This document shows positions 63,906 to 64,000 of a stretch of DNA of 64,000 bases, one piece after another. Numbering within the stretch: position 1 is the stretch's first letter; every line of letters begins with the position of its first letter. A program made the translations under genes and the position numbers. Origin of the DNA: Zhihengliuella halotolerans. Lineage in GTDB: Bacteria; Actinomycetota; Actinomycetes; Actinomycetales; Micrococcaceae. The stretch lies in contig NZ_SHLA01000001.1 in the NCBI RefSeq assembly GCF_004217565.1, positions 2,170,001 to 2,234,000 of the forward strand, given 5' to 3'. Under the pieces are notes generated by a model, which was not told where the DNA came from, ran no database searches, and saw only the letters and a list, made by a program, of their open reading frames with translations.

Positions 63906-64000
63906 TCAGTCCAGTCCGCGCAGGTCCAGGACGAGTTCCGTCGCGCCGTCGGCGGCGAAGGCGACGGGAATGCCCCAGTCCTGCTGGTAGAGGTGGCAGG
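63906..64000 (-). CDS. C-terminal end of an unidentified protein, runs off window
   Basis: The minus-strand frame ends at TGA 63906-63908 and continues past the window edge. The last visible residues are CHLYQQDWGIPVAFAADGAT followed by ELVLDLRGLD. The composition and length look coding, but I cannot name the family from this fragment. Confidence 0.6.
   Translation of the reverse strand, partial: CHLYQQDWGIPVAFAADGATELVLDLRGLD

Overview
The window is high-GC DNA from an actinomycete, most likely a Micrococcaceae-like member of the Micrococcales (an Arthrobacter relative). The support is a dnaK-grpE-dnaJ-hspR cluster with HAIR operators, a 13E12/DUF222-HNH endonuclease gene, class I fumarase, an MrpA-MrpB fusion, and many genes whose start codon lies 6-7 bases after a TANNNT -10 hexamer (leaderless transcription). 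It reads as ordinary chromosome. I saw no CRISPR array, insertion sequence, phage module or rRNA.

Layout. 1-3.8 kb: end of an AGCS amino acid/sodium symporter, then a translationally coupled pair of a duplicated-DUF1538 membrane protein and a PII-like/CBS protein. 3.8-5.4 kb: SRPBCC and alpha/beta hydrolase genes. 5.4-11.3 kb: a polyamine-type ABC importer (ATPase, lipoprotein, two permeases) divergent from a GntR regulator and a cache-domain protein, with a palindrome on the shared promoter. 11.3-16.2 kb: an AMIN-like lipoprotein and the HspR-controlled chaperone operon. 16.4-20.3 kb: a secreted serine protease, then a divergent MMPL exporter/MarR pair with a palindromic operator. 20.4-24.6 kb: DEAD-box helicase, LysE exporter, DhaK-DhaL fusion kinase. 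24.6-29.9 kb: low-molecular-weight tyrosine phosphatase, a P-loop kinase-like/PabB fusion, cardiolipin synthase and aminodeoxychorismate lyase. 30-35 kb: the HNH gene, then a TPP-riboswitch-controlled ECF transporter (YkoE plus fused A-A-T protein). 35-41.8 kb: DUF4235 gene and a six-gene Mrp Na+/H+ antiporter operon with overlapping genes.

41.9-53.3 kb: MFS protein, dCTP deaminase, VanY-type carboxypeptidase, tryptophan 2,3-dioxygenase, class I fumarase, SseB-like protein, Bcr/CflA exporter, tRNA-Gly(CCC), PanD with an AEC transporter, and an amino acid ABC importer whose permease seems to start at ATC. 53.4-59.7 kb: a methionine block (MetB, MetY, MetE, MetF) with an S-box (SAM) riboswitch and terminator in front of metF. 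59.9-64 kb: a HerA-like DUF853 ATPase, a membrane-anchored unknown protein, an MFS exporter behind a perfect 16-bp inverted repeat, and the tail of one more gene.

No complete new defence or mobile system is evident. The points most worth following are the P-loop/PabB fusion, the DUF1538 plus PII-CBS pair, the dense leaderless promoters, the HNH frame that runs antisense into the ECF gene, the ATC start, and the layered control upstream of metF.
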